DNA of 64,000 nt from Albibacillus kandeliae (lineage in GTDB: Bacteria; Pseudomonadota; Alphaproteobacteria; Rhodobacterales; Rhodobacteraceae): the NCBI RefSeq assembly GCF_003116585.1, contig NZ_QEHM01000006.1, forward strand, positions 372,001-436,000, written 5' to 3'. Shown here one piece after another: positions 41,850 through 50,751 of the stretch. Made by a program: the position numbers and the translations under genes. How positions within the stretch are numbered: the first letter of the stretch is position 1; each line of letters begins with the position of its first letter. The notes below the pieces were generated by a model. It made no database searches, was not told the origin of the DNA, and worked only from the letters and a program-made list of their open reading frames with translations.

Positions 41850-42907
41850 GCCCGCCTCCGCGTGACGATCCGGTAATCTCCGAACAGTTGGGCGCAGAGC
41901 ACCGACATCAGGACGATGCCCTGCGCCAGCAGCACCACTGCCTCGGAGACGCCGTAAAAGACTTTCAGCACGTTGCCCGCCGTGTAGATGCCGCCCAGCA
42001 CGAAGGCGACGACCAGCACGCCCAGCGGATTGGACCGGGCGAGGTAGGCCACGACGATCCCGCTGAACAGGTAGCCGGCACCGATGGACTGGGTCAGGCG
42101 AAACTCGGTCCCCGAGACGATCACCGCGCCCGCCAGCCCGCAGAGCGCGCCGGAGCCCAGCACGAAAACGCAGACGGTCAGCAGCACCGGCAGCCCCGAC
42201 GCCAGCGCGGCGCGGCGGTTCGCGCCGACCGCACGGGCATAGAACCCCAGCCGCGTAACCCCGGTCAGCAGCGCACAGACCACCACGGCGGCCAGCGCGA
42301 TCCACAGCCCGGCATGCAACTGGTCCCAGCCAAGCAGCGGCAGCCGCTCGACAGGATCGAGCGTCGTCGATGTGGGGAACCCGGTCGCCGCATCGCGCCA
42401 TGCGCCGAACAGCAGGTGCTGCACCCAGAGAAAGGCGATAGAGCCCATCAGCAGCGTCGAGATCACCTCGCTGACGTTCCACAGCAGCTTCAGCGCCAGC
42501 GGCAGCGCCATCCACAAGGCCCCGGCAACCAGCGCGGCGGCCATCATCAGCCACAGGCGCAGCGGCCCGGGTCCGAAATCATGCAGCGAGATCCACGTGG
42601 CCGCCATGGCACCCAGCCAAAGCTGCCCCTCGATCCCGATGTTCCAGAACCGCACCCGCATCGACAGGGCCGCACCAAGGCTGACCAGTACCAGCGGAAT
42701 GGCCGCGGTCAGGGTCTGGCCCAGCCCCTGCTGTGTGAGGAAGGTCTGAACCACGAACTCCTGCCACAGCGCATTGGCGGGGACGCCGAGTTGCACGAGA
42801 CACAGCGCGGCAGCACAGAGACCAAAAATCAGGCCACCGGCATAGGTGGCCACCGACAGCCAGACGGGAACGTCCTGGCGCCGGATCAGCAAAGCGGTAT
42901 CAAGCAT
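41846..42907 (-). CDS. BmpA-type ABC transporter permease (NupP/YufP-like)
   Basis: A 353-residue membrane protein with about ten helices. MRVRFWNIGIEGQLWLGAMAATWISL near residues 82-107 is the family signature of YufP/NupP permeases. It overlaps the ATPase gene upstream by 8 bases and the second permease gene downstream by 4, so the four transporter genes are tightly coupled. Confidence 0.9.
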   Translation of the reverse strand: MLDTALLIRRQDVPVWLSVATYAGGLIFGLCAAALCLVQLGVPANALWQEFVVQTFLTQQGLGQTLTAAIPLVLVSLGAALSMRVRFWNIGIEGQLWLGAMAATWISLHDFGPGPLRLWLMMAAALVAGALWMALPLALKLLWNVSEVISTLLMGSIAFLWVQHLLFGAWRDAATGFPTSTTLDPVERLPLLGWDQLHAGLWIALAAVVVCALLTGVTRLGFYARAVGANRRAALASGLPVLLTVCVFVLGSGALCGLAGAVIVSGTEFRLTQSIGAGYLFSGIVVAYLARSNPLGVLVVAFVLGGIYTAGNVLKVFYGVSEAVVLLAQGIVLMSVLCAQLFGDYRIVTRRRA

Positions 42908-44468
42908 GGCCCACCATCAGTTCGCCCAGCCGCGCGGGCGTCGCCTCGGCGGCATTCAGCGGCGCGCTCAACGCGCCGCGGTTCATCACCGTGATCCGGT
43001 GCGACAAGGCGATCACCTCTTCCAGTTCCTCGCTGACCAGCAGGCAGGCCGCGCCCTGCGCCACCGCCTCGACCAGCGCCACGTGCACGGCCCGGGCCGC
43101 CCGCATGTCCAGCCCGCGTGAGGGCGAATGGGCGACGATCACCCGCGCGCCCCCGGCAAGCTCGCGCGCCAGCAGCAACTTCTGCGCGTTGCCGCCCGAC
43201 AGCAGCGCCGCCTGTGTCGCGGGGCCGCCGCCCCGGATCTCGCGGTCCGCAATGGCCTGCTCCGCCGCCTTGCGCATGGCACCCCGGCGCAGGCGAAAGG
43301 CTCCGCCGTAGGCTCCGGTCGGCACCTCGGTCATGGCAAGGTTCTCGGCCAGCGTCAGCCCCCGTGCCATGGCGCTGTCAAAGCGATCCGCCGGGATCAC
43401 CCGCAGCCCCGCCGCGCGCCGCGCCGCGATGCTCGCCCGGGTCATGTCCACGCCGTTGATGTCCAGATGCCCGCCCGCAACCGAAAGCAGCCCGTTCAGG
43501 CAGGCCACCAGTTCCGACTGGCCATTGCCGCCGACTCCCGCGATTCCGAGGATTTCTCCCGCCCTCAGGCTCAGCGACAGGCCGTCCACTGCCAGCCCGC
43601 CCCCCGCGCGCGCAATGGAAAGGCCCTTCAGCGCCAGCACCTCCGCCCCCGCGCTCTCGGCGGCGCTGCGCACCGGCGCCGGGCTGGTCTCGCCCACGGC
43701 GTGACGCGCGACCTCTTCCATGGTCACCGAGGCAATCGGGGCCTCGGCCAGCACCGTGCGGCCCTGCCGCATCACCGTGATCCGGTCGCAGTAGCCCGCC
43801 ACTTCGCGCAGCTTGTGGGTGATCAGCACCACCGCATGTCCCTGCCCTGCCAGCCCCTTCACCAGCGACAGCAGCGCCTGCGCCTCGTCCTCGGTCAGCA
43901 CCGCCGTCGGTTCGTCCAGCACCAGGATACCCGCGCCCAGCAACAGCACCTTCAAGATCTCGGCGCGCTGCTGTTCGGCCACCGACAGCGTCTCGATCCG
44001 CGCTGCTGGGTCGAGGCGGAAACCGATCTCGGCGGCCTTCTCGCGCACCAACCGCGCGGCCTCGGCCACCGAGCACTTGCGCCCGGCCCCGCCCAGCGAC
44101 AGCGCCACGTTCTCGGCCACGCTGAAGCGGCCCACGAGGCGGAAGTGCTGGTGCACCATACCGATCCCCGCCGCGATGGCATCGGCCGGGTTCTTCAGCG
44201 GCACGTCGCGCCCGTCGACCACGACCTCGCCCGCATCCGCCGCGTAGACCGCCGCCGCGATGTTCATGATGGTGGACTTGCCCGCGCCGTTCTCGCCGAC
44301 CAGCGCGTGCACCTCGCCCCATTCGAGCCGAAAGCCCGCGTCGGTCAACGCGGGCTTGCCGTCAAAGGCCTTGTCGATGCCGCGCAACAGCAACGCCGGA
44401 GCACGGCCCGTCCCCTCGTGAGGGCCTGGCCGTGCCACCGGTGTGGGCGCATCCGCGCCCGCTGTCAT
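42900..44468 (-). CDS. BmpA-type ABC transporter ATP-binding protein (tandem ATPase, NupO/YufO-like)
   Basis: A 522-residue protein with two ATPase domains. Domain 1 has GENGAGKST near residues 54-62 and ETLSVAEQQRAEILK as its signature; domain 2 has the degenerate loop GVGGNGQSE near residue 300 and LLSGGNAQKLLLAREL near 410. The tandem form and the weak second Walker A are normal for sugar/nucleoside importers. ATG 44468 overlaps the stop of the binding-protein gene. Confidence 0.92.
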   Translation of the reverse strand: MTAGADAPTPVARPGPHEGTGRAPALLLRGIDKAFDGKPALTDAGFRLEWGEVHALVGENGAGKSTIMNIAAAVYAADAGEVVVDGRDVPLKNPADAIAAGIGMVHQHFRLVGRFSVAENVALSLGGAGRKCSVAEAARLVREKAAEIGFRLDPAARIETLSVAEQQRAEILKVLLLGAGILVLDEPTAVLTEDEAQALLSLVKGLAGQGHAVVLITHKLREVAGYCDRITVMRQGRTVLAEAPIASVTMEEVARHAVGETSPAPVRSAAESAGAEVLALKGLSIARAGGGLAVDGLSLSLRAGEILGIAGVGGNGQSELVACLNGLLSVAGGHLDINGVDMTRASIAARRAAGLRVIPADRFDSAMARGLTLAENLAMTEVPTGAYGGAFRLRRGAMRKAAEQAIADREIRGGGPATQAALLSGGNAQKLLLARELAGGARVIVAHSPSRGLDMRAARAVHVALVEAVAQGAACLLVSEELEEVIALSHRITVMNRGALSAPLNAAEATPARLGELMVGHA

Positions 44469-45562
44469 TCCTGGGCGGCCGGCATGGTGCCGGTGATGCC
44501 CGTCACGAAGAAATCCATGCCCCACAGTGCCTCGTCCGACAGCACTTCGCCAGCGGCAACCTTCTCGTCCCCTTCGCGCGAGGACAGCGGCCCGGCGAAA
44601 GGCGCCAGCTCACCGGCGATGATCGCGGCCTTGGCCGTCTCGACCTTGGCCTTGGTCTCGTCCGACACGCTCGGGCCATAGGGGGCAAGGCCGACCACAC
44701 CGGCGGACAGGCCCTCGAAATAACCCCACTCCTCCGGCTCCCAGCTGCCGTCGATCACCGCCTTGATGCGCGGCACTAGGTACTGATCCCAGTGGAAGAC
44801 GACCGAGGTCACGATGCCCTCGGGCGCGGCGGCCGACATGTCGAGCTGGTAGCCGATGGACTTCGCGCCGCGCTTTTCGGCTGCGTTCAGGGCCGAGGCG
44901 GCGGAGAGGTCGGTCGCCACCACGTCGGCGCCCTGGTCGAGGATCGCCTCGGAGACCTGCCCTTCCTTGACCGGGTCCCACCAACTGTTGGTGTAGACCG
45001 CGACGGTCTCGATATCCGGGGTCACCGACTTGGCGCCCTGTGCAAAACCGTTGATGTCCCAGTTCACGACGCCCACGGGGAAGCCCGCCAGCATCCCGAT
45101 CTTGCCGCTTTCCGAGGCGTCCGCCGCCACGATCCCGGCAAGGTACCACGCCTCGTAGGTCCGGGCGTAGAAGCTCTCCATGTTCTCGCTGTTGTGCACG
45201 CCCGACGCGTTGAAGAAGGCGACGTCGGGATAGGCGGCAGCGGCTTCCGACATGGCTTCGGAATAGCCGTAGGTGGTGCCGACGATGATGTTGTAGCCGC
45301 GCTTGACGTAGAGGTCGATCGCCGCGCGCAGGCGGGTCGCTTCCTCGGGGATGTTCTCGGCCACGGCAACGTCCAGCCCCAGCTCGCTTTCGACCGCGGC
45401 GCGGCCCGCGTCCAGCGCCTCGTTCCAGCCGCCATCCTGTGCGGTGCTGGCGTAGATGAAGGCCACCTTCGGCGCGCTCTTCAGCTCGAACGCCGCAGCG
45501 TCGAGCGGCAGGAGCAGGGCCAGAAGGGACGTGGCGGCGAGTATCGTGTTGGGCGCTTTCAT
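44465..45562 (-). CDS. BMP-family ABC transporter substrate-binding protein
   Basis: A 365-residue periplasmic protein with a signal peptide (MKAPNTILAATSLLALLLPLDAAA). The Bmp/PnrA fold shows VAFIYASTAQDGGWNEALDAGRAAVE near residues 33-58 and NIIVGTTYGYSEAM near 88-101. BMP proteins bind nucleosides or bases. It has no lipobox Cys, so it is soluble in the periplasm. ATG 45562 is chosen for the signal peptide. It heads the importer operon and is divergent from a LysR gene. Confidence 0.92.
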   Translation of the reverse strand: MKAPNTILAATSLLALLLPLDAAAFELKSAPKVAFIYASTAQDGGWNEALDAGRAAVESELGLDVAVAENIPEEATRLRAAIDLYVKRGYNIIVGTTYGYSEAMSEAAAAYPDVAFFNASGVHNSENMESFYARTYEAWYLAGIVAADASESGKIGMLAGFPVGVVNWDINGFAQGAKSVTPDIETVAVYTNSWWDPVKEGQVSEAILDQGADVVATDLSAASALNAAEKRGAKSIGYQLDMSAAAPEGIVTSVVFHWDQYLVPRIKAVIDGSWEPEEWGYFEGLSAGVVGLAPYGPSVSDETKAKVETAKAAIIAGELAPFAGPLSSREGDEKVAAGEVLSDEALWGMDFFVTGITGTMPAAQE

Positions 45563-45609
45563 CGGCTGGTCTCTCTTGTTGTTCGCGACGGCCCGGCACA
45601 GGCTTCCAC

Positions 45610-45644
45610 CCCGGAAAAACACTGATTTTTCAATCAGTTCCGGG
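45610..45644 (-). ncRNA. Nested hairpin in the 5' leader of the BMP importer operon
   Basis: Read on the transcript (minus) strand, an outer stem CCCGGA/TCCGGG encloses a 7-bp stem ACTGATT/AATCAGT capped by a GAAA tetraloop, with a one-sided GTTTT bulge. TGGAAGCC occurs on both sides of the structure on the transcript. It lies 48-82 bases before the BMP start codon, inside the probable leader. I know no riboswitch class with this shape; it may be a regulatory leader or an operator dyad. Confidence 0.4.
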
Positions 45645-45707
45645 AGAAAAAGGCTGGGCTTCCATCCTTGCACAAACAGCTAAACCAACCTACCATCGTT
45701 CACGCAA

Positions 45708-45723
45708 GCCGAAAATTTTCGGC
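45708..45723. promoter_or_regulatory. 16-bp perfect palindrome upstream of the LysR gene
   Basis: GCCGAAAATTTTCGGC is a perfect palindrome 41-56 bases upstream of the LysR GTG start and about 150 bases upstream of the BMP start. Its position fits a LysR autoregulatory binding site in a divergent promoter. The regulator is inferred from location only. Confidence 0.5.
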
Positions 45724-45763
45724 CAAAATGACTAAAATCGTCTAACATTCTGGACAGTACATC

Positions 45764-46750
45764 GTGGATTTTCAGGCACTTGACTGCTTCATCAAGGTTG
45801 CGGAGGCGCATTCGCTTTCCGCGGCGGCCCGACTCCATGACCTGCCGAAATCGACCATCAGCCTGAAATTGAGGCAGTTGGAGGAGCAACTCGGGGCCGA
45901 ATTGTTCACCCGACAGGGCAAACAGCTGGAACTCACCGATTCGGGGCGCGTCCTGCTGGAACGCGCCCGCCGCATCCTCGCGCTCTGCGACGATACCGCC
46001 GCCGCCGTGGCCTCGGTACAGGACGAGGCGGCGGGTGTGCTGCGCATCGGCGCGACCGGCGAATTCGGCACCGCGCTGAACGCCCAGATGCTGAACGCCT
46101 TCCGCGCCGCATACCCCCGGATCCAGCTGGACCTCGTGTTCTTCTCGCCGAGCCTCTTCCTCGACCTGTCCCGCCAGCGCGCCTTCGACGCCGTGCTGTC
46201 CTTCGACGAGGGCGATGCCAAGGGTGCCGAAGTCCTGACCGAGGTCAGTCACGCGCTCTTTGCCAGCCCCCGCTACCTTGCCGAGCACGGGATGCCCGGG
46301 GATACCGACGCGCTCGCCTCCCACCGCGGTGTGCTCTACCGCGCGCCGGAGGGCGTGCAGCCCTGGCGCCTGAAGAAGGGCAAGCGCAGCGTCGAACACC
46401 TGCCGCCCGCCGATATCGTCGCCAACGACTACTGGACGCTGAAGTACTTCGCCGTGGCCGGGGCGGGCATCGTGCAACTGCCCGAGTTCTTCACCGAACT
46501 CGAATGCCGCGAAGGCCACCTGGTGCCGGTGCTGCCCGGCTGGTCCTCCGACGCACGGCCCATCACGATCCGCGTGCCCGACCCGCGCTACGTCGCCCCC
46601 AAGACCCGCGCCTTCATCGGCTTCTGCAAGGACTACTTCCAGCCCGGCTTCGTCTTTGCCGGACCCCGCTATTACGTCGAGGCGCTGGATGTGCCCTCGG
46701 CGGGAACCGCCACCGGGCCGGACCGGCCCAGAACAGGAGTCTCCTCATGA
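45764..46750 (+). CDS. LysR-family transcriptional regulator
   Basis: A 328-residue regulator with an N-terminal winged helix (residues ~1-60: MDFQALDCFIKVAEAHSLSAAARLHDLPKSTISLKLRQLEEQLGAELFTRQG) and an effector domain (~90-290). It starts at GTG 45764. Its stop overlaps the ATG of the oxygenase gene, an operon arrangement, and it is divergent from the BMP importer; it probably regulates both in response to the imported compound. Confidence 0.92.
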   Translation: MDFQALDCFIKVAEAHSLSAAARLHDLPKSTISLKLRQLEEQLGAELFTRQGKQLELTDSGRVLLERARRILALCDDTAAAVASVQDEAAGVLRIGATGEFGTALNAQMLNAFRAAYPRIQLDLVFFSPSLFLDLSRQRAFDAVLSFDEGDAKGAEVLTEVSHALFASPRYLAEHGMPGDTDALASHRGVLYRAPEGVQPWRLKKGKRSVEHLPPADIVANDYWTLKYFAVAGAGIVQLPEFFTELECREGHLVPVLPGWSSDARPITIRVPDPRYVAPKTRAFIGFCKDYFQPGFVFAGPRYYVEALDVPSAGTATGPDRPRTGVSS

Positions 46751-47799
46751 CCACCCTCACCACCGGAAACGGACCCCGCGTCCTCAAGAACAGCGGTCTC
46801 GACGCCGACCGCGTTCCCTTCGACAGCCTCCCGGTGATCGACCTCGCCCCGATCTTCGGCGCCGATCTCGACGCCAAGGCGAAACTGGCCGCCGACCTGC
46901 GCCGCGCCTGCACCGAGGTCGGGTTCTTCTACATCAAGAACCACGGCGTGCCGCAAACCGTGATCGACGGCGCCTTCGACACCGCCGCGCGCTACTTCGC
47001 GCAGCCGGACGAGGCCAAGATGGACATCCACGTCGCCAAGTCCCGCAACAACCGCGGCTACGCGGCGATGCTGGAAGAGAACACCGACCCGACCGCGCGC
47101 GGCGACCTGCACGAAAGCTGGGACATGGCGCTGGAAGTGCCCGCCGACGACCCGGACGTTCTGGCCGGCAAGGTGCTCTACGGCCCGAACCAGTGGCCCG
47201 TGGGCGACGCCGCCTTCAAGGACAGCGTCGAGGCCTACTATGCCGAGATGATCAAGCTGAGCCACAACCTGCTCCACGCCTTCGCACTCTCGCTGGAACT
47301 GGAGGAACGTCACTTCGACGCGATGGTCGACAAGCCGCTGGCCACCCTGCGCCTGCTGCACTACCCGCCGCAGTTCGGCGAGATCGACGAAAAGCAGATC
47401 GGCATCGGGGCCCATTCGGACTACGAATGCTTCACCATCCTCGCGCAGGGCGGCGGCATCGAGGCGCTGCAGGTGCTGAACTCCGATGGCGACTGGGTCG
47501 CCGCGCCGCCGCTGCCGGGGCATTTCGTGGTCAACGTGGGCGACCAGATGGCCCGCTGGACCAACGACCTTTTCGCCTCGACCGTGCACCGCGCGATCAA
47601 CCGCTCCGGCAACGAGCGCTACTCGATCCCCTTCTTCTTCGGCCCGAACTACGACGCCATGATCGAGCCGCTGGAAAGCTGCGTGGATGCCGAGCACCCG
47701 GCCAAGTACAAACCGATCAGCTCGGGTGACTACGTGAACGGCCGCTTTGCCGAAACGCTGGCGCACTACGACCCCAGCAAGGAACTTCCGGCGGAGTAA
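46747..47799 (+). CDS. Isopenicillin N synthase-like 2-oxoglutarate/Fe(II)-type oxygenase
   Basis: A 350-residue non-heme iron oxygenase. The iron ligands are His223 and Asp225 in GAHSDYECFT and His281 in STVHRAIN; the co-substrate carboxylate site is Arg291-x-Ser293 in RYSIPFF. The N-terminal DIOX_N domain (VIDLAPIFG... EVGFFYIKNHGVP) is complete. It would hydroxylate a small molecule with 2-oxoglutarate and oxygen. It is coupled to the LysR gene and lies opposite a nucleoside-type importer, so a base such as thymine, uracil or a purine is a reasonable guess (inference). Confidence 0.9.
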   Translation: MTTLTTGNGPRVLKNSGLDADRVPFDSLPVIDLAPIFGADLDAKAKLAADLRRACTEVGFFYIKNHGVPQTVIDGAFDTAARYFAQPDEAKMDIHVAKSRNNRGYAAMLEENTDPTARGDLHESWDMALEVPADDPDVLAGKVLYGPNQWPVGDAAFKDSVEAYYAEMIKLSHNLLHAFALSLELEERHFDAMVDKPLATLRLLHYPPQFGEIDEKQIGIGAHSDYECFTILAQGGGIEALQVLNSDGDWVAAPPLPGHFVVNVGDQMARWTNDLFASTVHRAINRSGNERYSIPFFFGPNYDAMIEPLESCVDAEHPAKYKPISSGDYVNGRFAETLAHYDPSKELPAE

Positions 47800-47806
47800 C
47801 CACCGG

Positions 47807-47832
47807 GGGGCGGCGCTCCGCAGCGCCGCCCC
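47807..47832. terminator. Strong bidirectional hairpin between oxygenase and flavin oxidoreductase genes
   Basis: GGGGCGGCGCT (47807-47817) and AGCGCCGCCCC (47822-47832) form a perfect 11-bp stem with a CCGC loop, in the 39-base gap between two convergent genes. It should stop or slow polymerase from both sides; no long T run is present. Confidence 0.6.
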
Positions 47833-47838
47833 GATCTC

Positions 47839-49875
47839 TCAGATGTCCTTCAGCAGGCGCAGGGCATCATAGACCGCCGCGTGGATATTGCGCGACGACA
47901 CCGCATCGCCGATCCGGAACAGCCGGTAGCCGCCCTCCGGGTTCCGCACGACCTCCTGCGGGCGTCCCGCGATCAGCGCCTCGTAGTCGACCTCGCCCAG
48001 GTTCACCGACCCGGGTTTCAGCGCGAAATACAGCTCGTCCAGCGGCCGCGTGCTGTTGTTGACCACCACCTGATCCACCCGGCGTTCCCGCGTCGCACCG
48101 GTAAAGTCGCTCCCCAGCACCGCCACCAGTTCGTTGCCGTCACGGCGCACCGCGTCGAGCTTCCATGTCACGGTGAAGGTCACGTCGCGCTGTTGCAGCA
48201 CCCGCATCGCCGGGGTCAGCGACATGGTCATGACCTCGGGCGAGAAGATGCGCTCGCGCGAGAGGATCTCGACCCGCGCCCCGGTCTCCGAGATCTTCTC
48301 GGCGGCCTGCAAGGGCGGGTAGTCGCCCGCATCGTCGAAGATCAGAACGTTGCTGCCCGGGCGCACGTCACCCGACAGGATGTCCCAGGTCGAGACCACG
48401 TGCTCGTTCCCCTCCTGCAGGACCTCGGTGTAGGGCAGCCCGCCGGTCGCCACGATCACCACGTCGGGCCTGTCCTCCAGCACCGTCGCCTCGTCGGCGA
48501 AACTGTTGAAACGAAACTGCGCACCCATCCGCGTCGCCTCTTCGAACCGCCAGTCGACCACGCCGATCATCTCCGAGCGCCGCGCGGTCTGCGTCAGCAG
48601 CCGCACCTGCCCGCCCGGATCGTTCGCCGCCTCGTGCACGATCACCTCGTGCCCACGCGCCGCCGCGACCCGCGCCGCCTCCAGCCCGCCGGGACCCGCG
48701 CCGACGATCACCACGCGCTTCTTTTCGGGCGACTCCGAAACCACGTTGGGCACCGAAAGCTCCCGTCCCGTGGCCGGGTTATGGATGCAGAAGGCCGCAC
48801 CGCCCTGGTAGATGCGGTCGAGGCAGTAGTTGGCCCCGACACAGGGCCGGATCCGCTCCTCCTGCCCCGCGACGATCTTGGCGACGATCAGCGGATCGGC
48901 CAGATGCGCCCGAGTCATGCCCACCATGTCGAGCTTGCCGCTGGCCACCGCGTGCCGCGCCGTGGCCACGTCCTGGATCCGCGCCGCGTGAAAGGTCGGG
49001 ATCTGCGAGGCCGCCCGGATCTCGCCCGCGAAGTCGAGATGCGGGGCGCTCTTCATGCCCTGCACCGGGATCACGTCGGTCAGCGCGGCGTCGGTCTCGA
49101 TATGCCCTCGGATCACGTTCAGAAAGTCGACCAGCCCGCTGTCCTTCAGGCGCCGGGTGATCTCCAGCCCCTCGGTCTTGTCGATCCCGCCCTGCATCAT
49201 CTCGTCGCCGACATAGCGGATGCCGACGATGAACTCCTCGCCCACCCGCCTGCGGATCTCGCGCAAAACCTCGAACGAGAACCGCATCCGGTTGTCGAGG
49301 CTGCCGTTGTAGTCGTTGTCCAGCGTGTTCTGCGCGGGCGACCAGAAGGCATCCATCAGGTGCCCGTAGGATTCGAGCTCGATCCCGTCGAGACCCGCCG
49401 CCTTCATCCGTTCCGCCGCATCGCCATAGTCCTTGACGATCCGGTCGATGTCCCACTCCTCGATCAGCTTCGGAAAGGCCCGGTGCGCCGGTTCGCGCAT
49501 GTGCGTCGGCGCGACCGAGGGCAGCCAGTCACCGGCATCCCAGCGAGTGCGCCGGCCCAGGTGGGTCAGCTGGATCATCACCGCGCAGCCATGATCGTGA
49601 CACTCGTCCGCCAGCGCCTTGAGCCAGCCGACCACCTCGTCCTTGTAGGCCAGCACGTTGTTGAAAGCGGGCGGACTGTCCTTTGAAATAGCGGCCGAAC
49701 CCGCCGTCATCGTCATCGCGATCCCCGCCTTCGCACGTTCCACGTGATAGGCGCGGTAGCGCTCCTTGGGCATGCCGTCCTCGGCATAGGCGGGTTCGTG
49801 GGAGGTGATCATCAGCCGGTTCTTCAGCGTCAGATGCTTGAGCGTGTAGGGCTGGAGAAGCGGGTCGTTGGACAT
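47839..49875 (-). CDS. NADH:flavin oxidoreductase, dimethylglycine/N-methylproline demethylase-like
   Basis: A 678-residue flavoprotein of the trimethylamine dehydrogenase/2,4-dienoyl-CoA reductase class: old-yellow-enzyme barrel (~1-335), iron-sulfur segment (~340-365) and a Rossmann FAD/NAD part (VVIVGAGPGGLEAARVAAARG near residues 389-409). Cluster ligands Cys345, Cys351 and Cys363 are present, but position 348 is Ala in CVGANYC. That variant and YGHLMDAFWSP resemble betaine-derivative demethylases such as DgcA or N-methylproline demethylase. It would demethylate an imported N-methyl compound and pass electrons on. It is divergent from a TetR gene. Confidence 0.85.
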   Translation of the reverse strand: MSNDPLLQPYTLKHLTLKNRLMITSHEPAYAEDGMPKERYRAYHVERAKAGIAMTMTAGSAAISKDSPPAFNNVLAYKDEVVGWLKALADECHDHGCAVMIQLTHLGRRTRWDAGDWLPSVAPTHMREPAHRAFPKLIEEWDIDRIVKDYGDAAERMKAAGLDGIELESYGHLMDAFWSPAQNTLDNDYNGSLDNRMRFSFEVLREIRRRVGEEFIVGIRYVGDEMMQGGIDKTEGLEITRRLKDSGLVDFLNVIRGHIETDAALTDVIPVQGMKSAPHLDFAGEIRAASQIPTFHAARIQDVATARHAVASGKLDMVGMTRAHLADPLIVAKIVAGQEERIRPCVGANYCLDRIYQGGAAFCIHNPATGRELSVPNVVSESPEKKRVVIVGAGPGGLEAARVAAARGHEVIVHEAANDPGGQVRLLTQTARRSEMIGVVDWRFEEATRMGAQFRFNSFADEATVLEDRPDVVIVATGGLPYTEVLQEGNEHVVSTWDILSGDVRPGSNVLIFDDAGDYPPLQAAEKISETGARVEILSRERIFSPEVMTMSLTPAMRVLQQRDVTFTVTWKLDAVRRDGNELVAVLGSDFTGATRERRVDQVVVNNSTRPLDELYFALKPGSVNLGEVDYEALIAGRPQEVVRNPEGGYRLFRIGDAVSSRNIHAAVYDALRLLKDI

Positions 49876-49992
49876 GGCAGGCTCCCTGGCGAGTCACCGG
49901 AGATTTCCGCAGAATGTTCATATCTGTCAAGTTTTCATTCAGTACTGTCCATTTTTCTTGTTCCCGGCCCGTGGGCAGGGTAATTTCCGGGC

Positions 49993-50649
49993 ATGGAGAC
50001 GCACCACGACCCTGTTCCGAACGACAAGACCAGCGGCTGGCGCGGCTCGCGCGAGGTCTGGCTGGATGCCGCACGGCAGGCCTTGCTGGAAAGCGGGCTC
50101 GACGCGGTCAAGATCCAGCCGCTGGCCACCCGCCTCAACCTGTCGCGCACCAGCTTCTACTGGTTCTTCAAGGATCGCACCGCCCTGCTCGACGCGCTGC
50201 TGCAAGCCTGGGAGGAAAAGAACACCGGCGCCTTCCTCGATGCCTGCGCCGAATACGCGGAAACCCCGTCCGAGGCGGTGCTCAACCTCACCGGCGTCTT
50301 TTTCGACGAGTCCCGCTTCGAACCCCAGTTCGACTTTGCCGTGAGGGGCTGGGCGCATCAGTCGGACGCGGTCATGGCGCGGGTCAACCGGGCCGACGAA
50401 CAGCGCCTCGCCGCCATAACCGCCATGTTCGAGCGGTTCGGGGTCGAGCCCGTCGAGGCCGATGTCCGCGCCCGCACCATCTACCTCGTCCAGATCGGCT
50501 ACATCTCGATGCAGGTCCGCGAGAGCCTCGAAACGCGGATGAGCCGGGTGCCGGATTACATGGCGATCTTCTCGGGCCAGCGCCCCAGCGAGAGCGAACT
50601 GGCCCGCTTCCACGCGCGCCACGGTCACGTCCCGGCGGGCGGCAACTGA
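49993..50649 (+). CDS. TetR-family transcriptional regulator
   Basis: A 218-residue regulator with an N-terminal helix-turn-helix (residues ~18-65: REVWLDAARQALLESGLDAVKIQPLATRLNLSRTSFYWFFKDRTALL) and a ligand domain. It is divergent from the demethylase-like flavoprotein gene with 117 bases between, and precedes a TauE-type exporter gene on its own strand. It probably regulates the flavoprotein and itself. The gap has repeated CTGTC-A segments (49924-49930 and 49956-49962) but no clean palindrome. Confidence 0.9.
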   Translation: METHHDPVPNDKTSGWRGSREVWLDAARQALLESGLDAVKIQPLATRLNLSRTSFYWFFKDRTALLDALLQAWEEKNTGAFLDACAEYAETPSEAVLNLTGVFFDESRFEPQFDFAVRGWAHQSDAVMARVNRADEQRLAAITAMFERFGVEPVEADVRARTIYLVQIGYISMQVRESLETRMSRVPDYMAIFSGQRPSESELARFHARHGHVPAGGN

Positions 50650-50751
50650 ACAGGCGTTGCGCCCGGCGAATGACGGCTATACCGCTGGGCGGGCTGTCAC
50701 ATCTGCGTGCCGCGCTACCTCTGCCAGACATCGACTGACACGGATCCTGCC

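Noticed and set aside
45610-45644. Known riboswitch class in the BMP operon leader
   Set aside because: The stem arrangement does not match purine, preQ1, xanthine or other classes I can recall; reported only as an unassigned structure.
49925-49930. TTGACA on the minus strand upstream of the demethylase-like gene, a perfect -35 hexamer
   Set aside because: No plausible -10 element lies 16-18 bases downstream, so I do not call a promoter.
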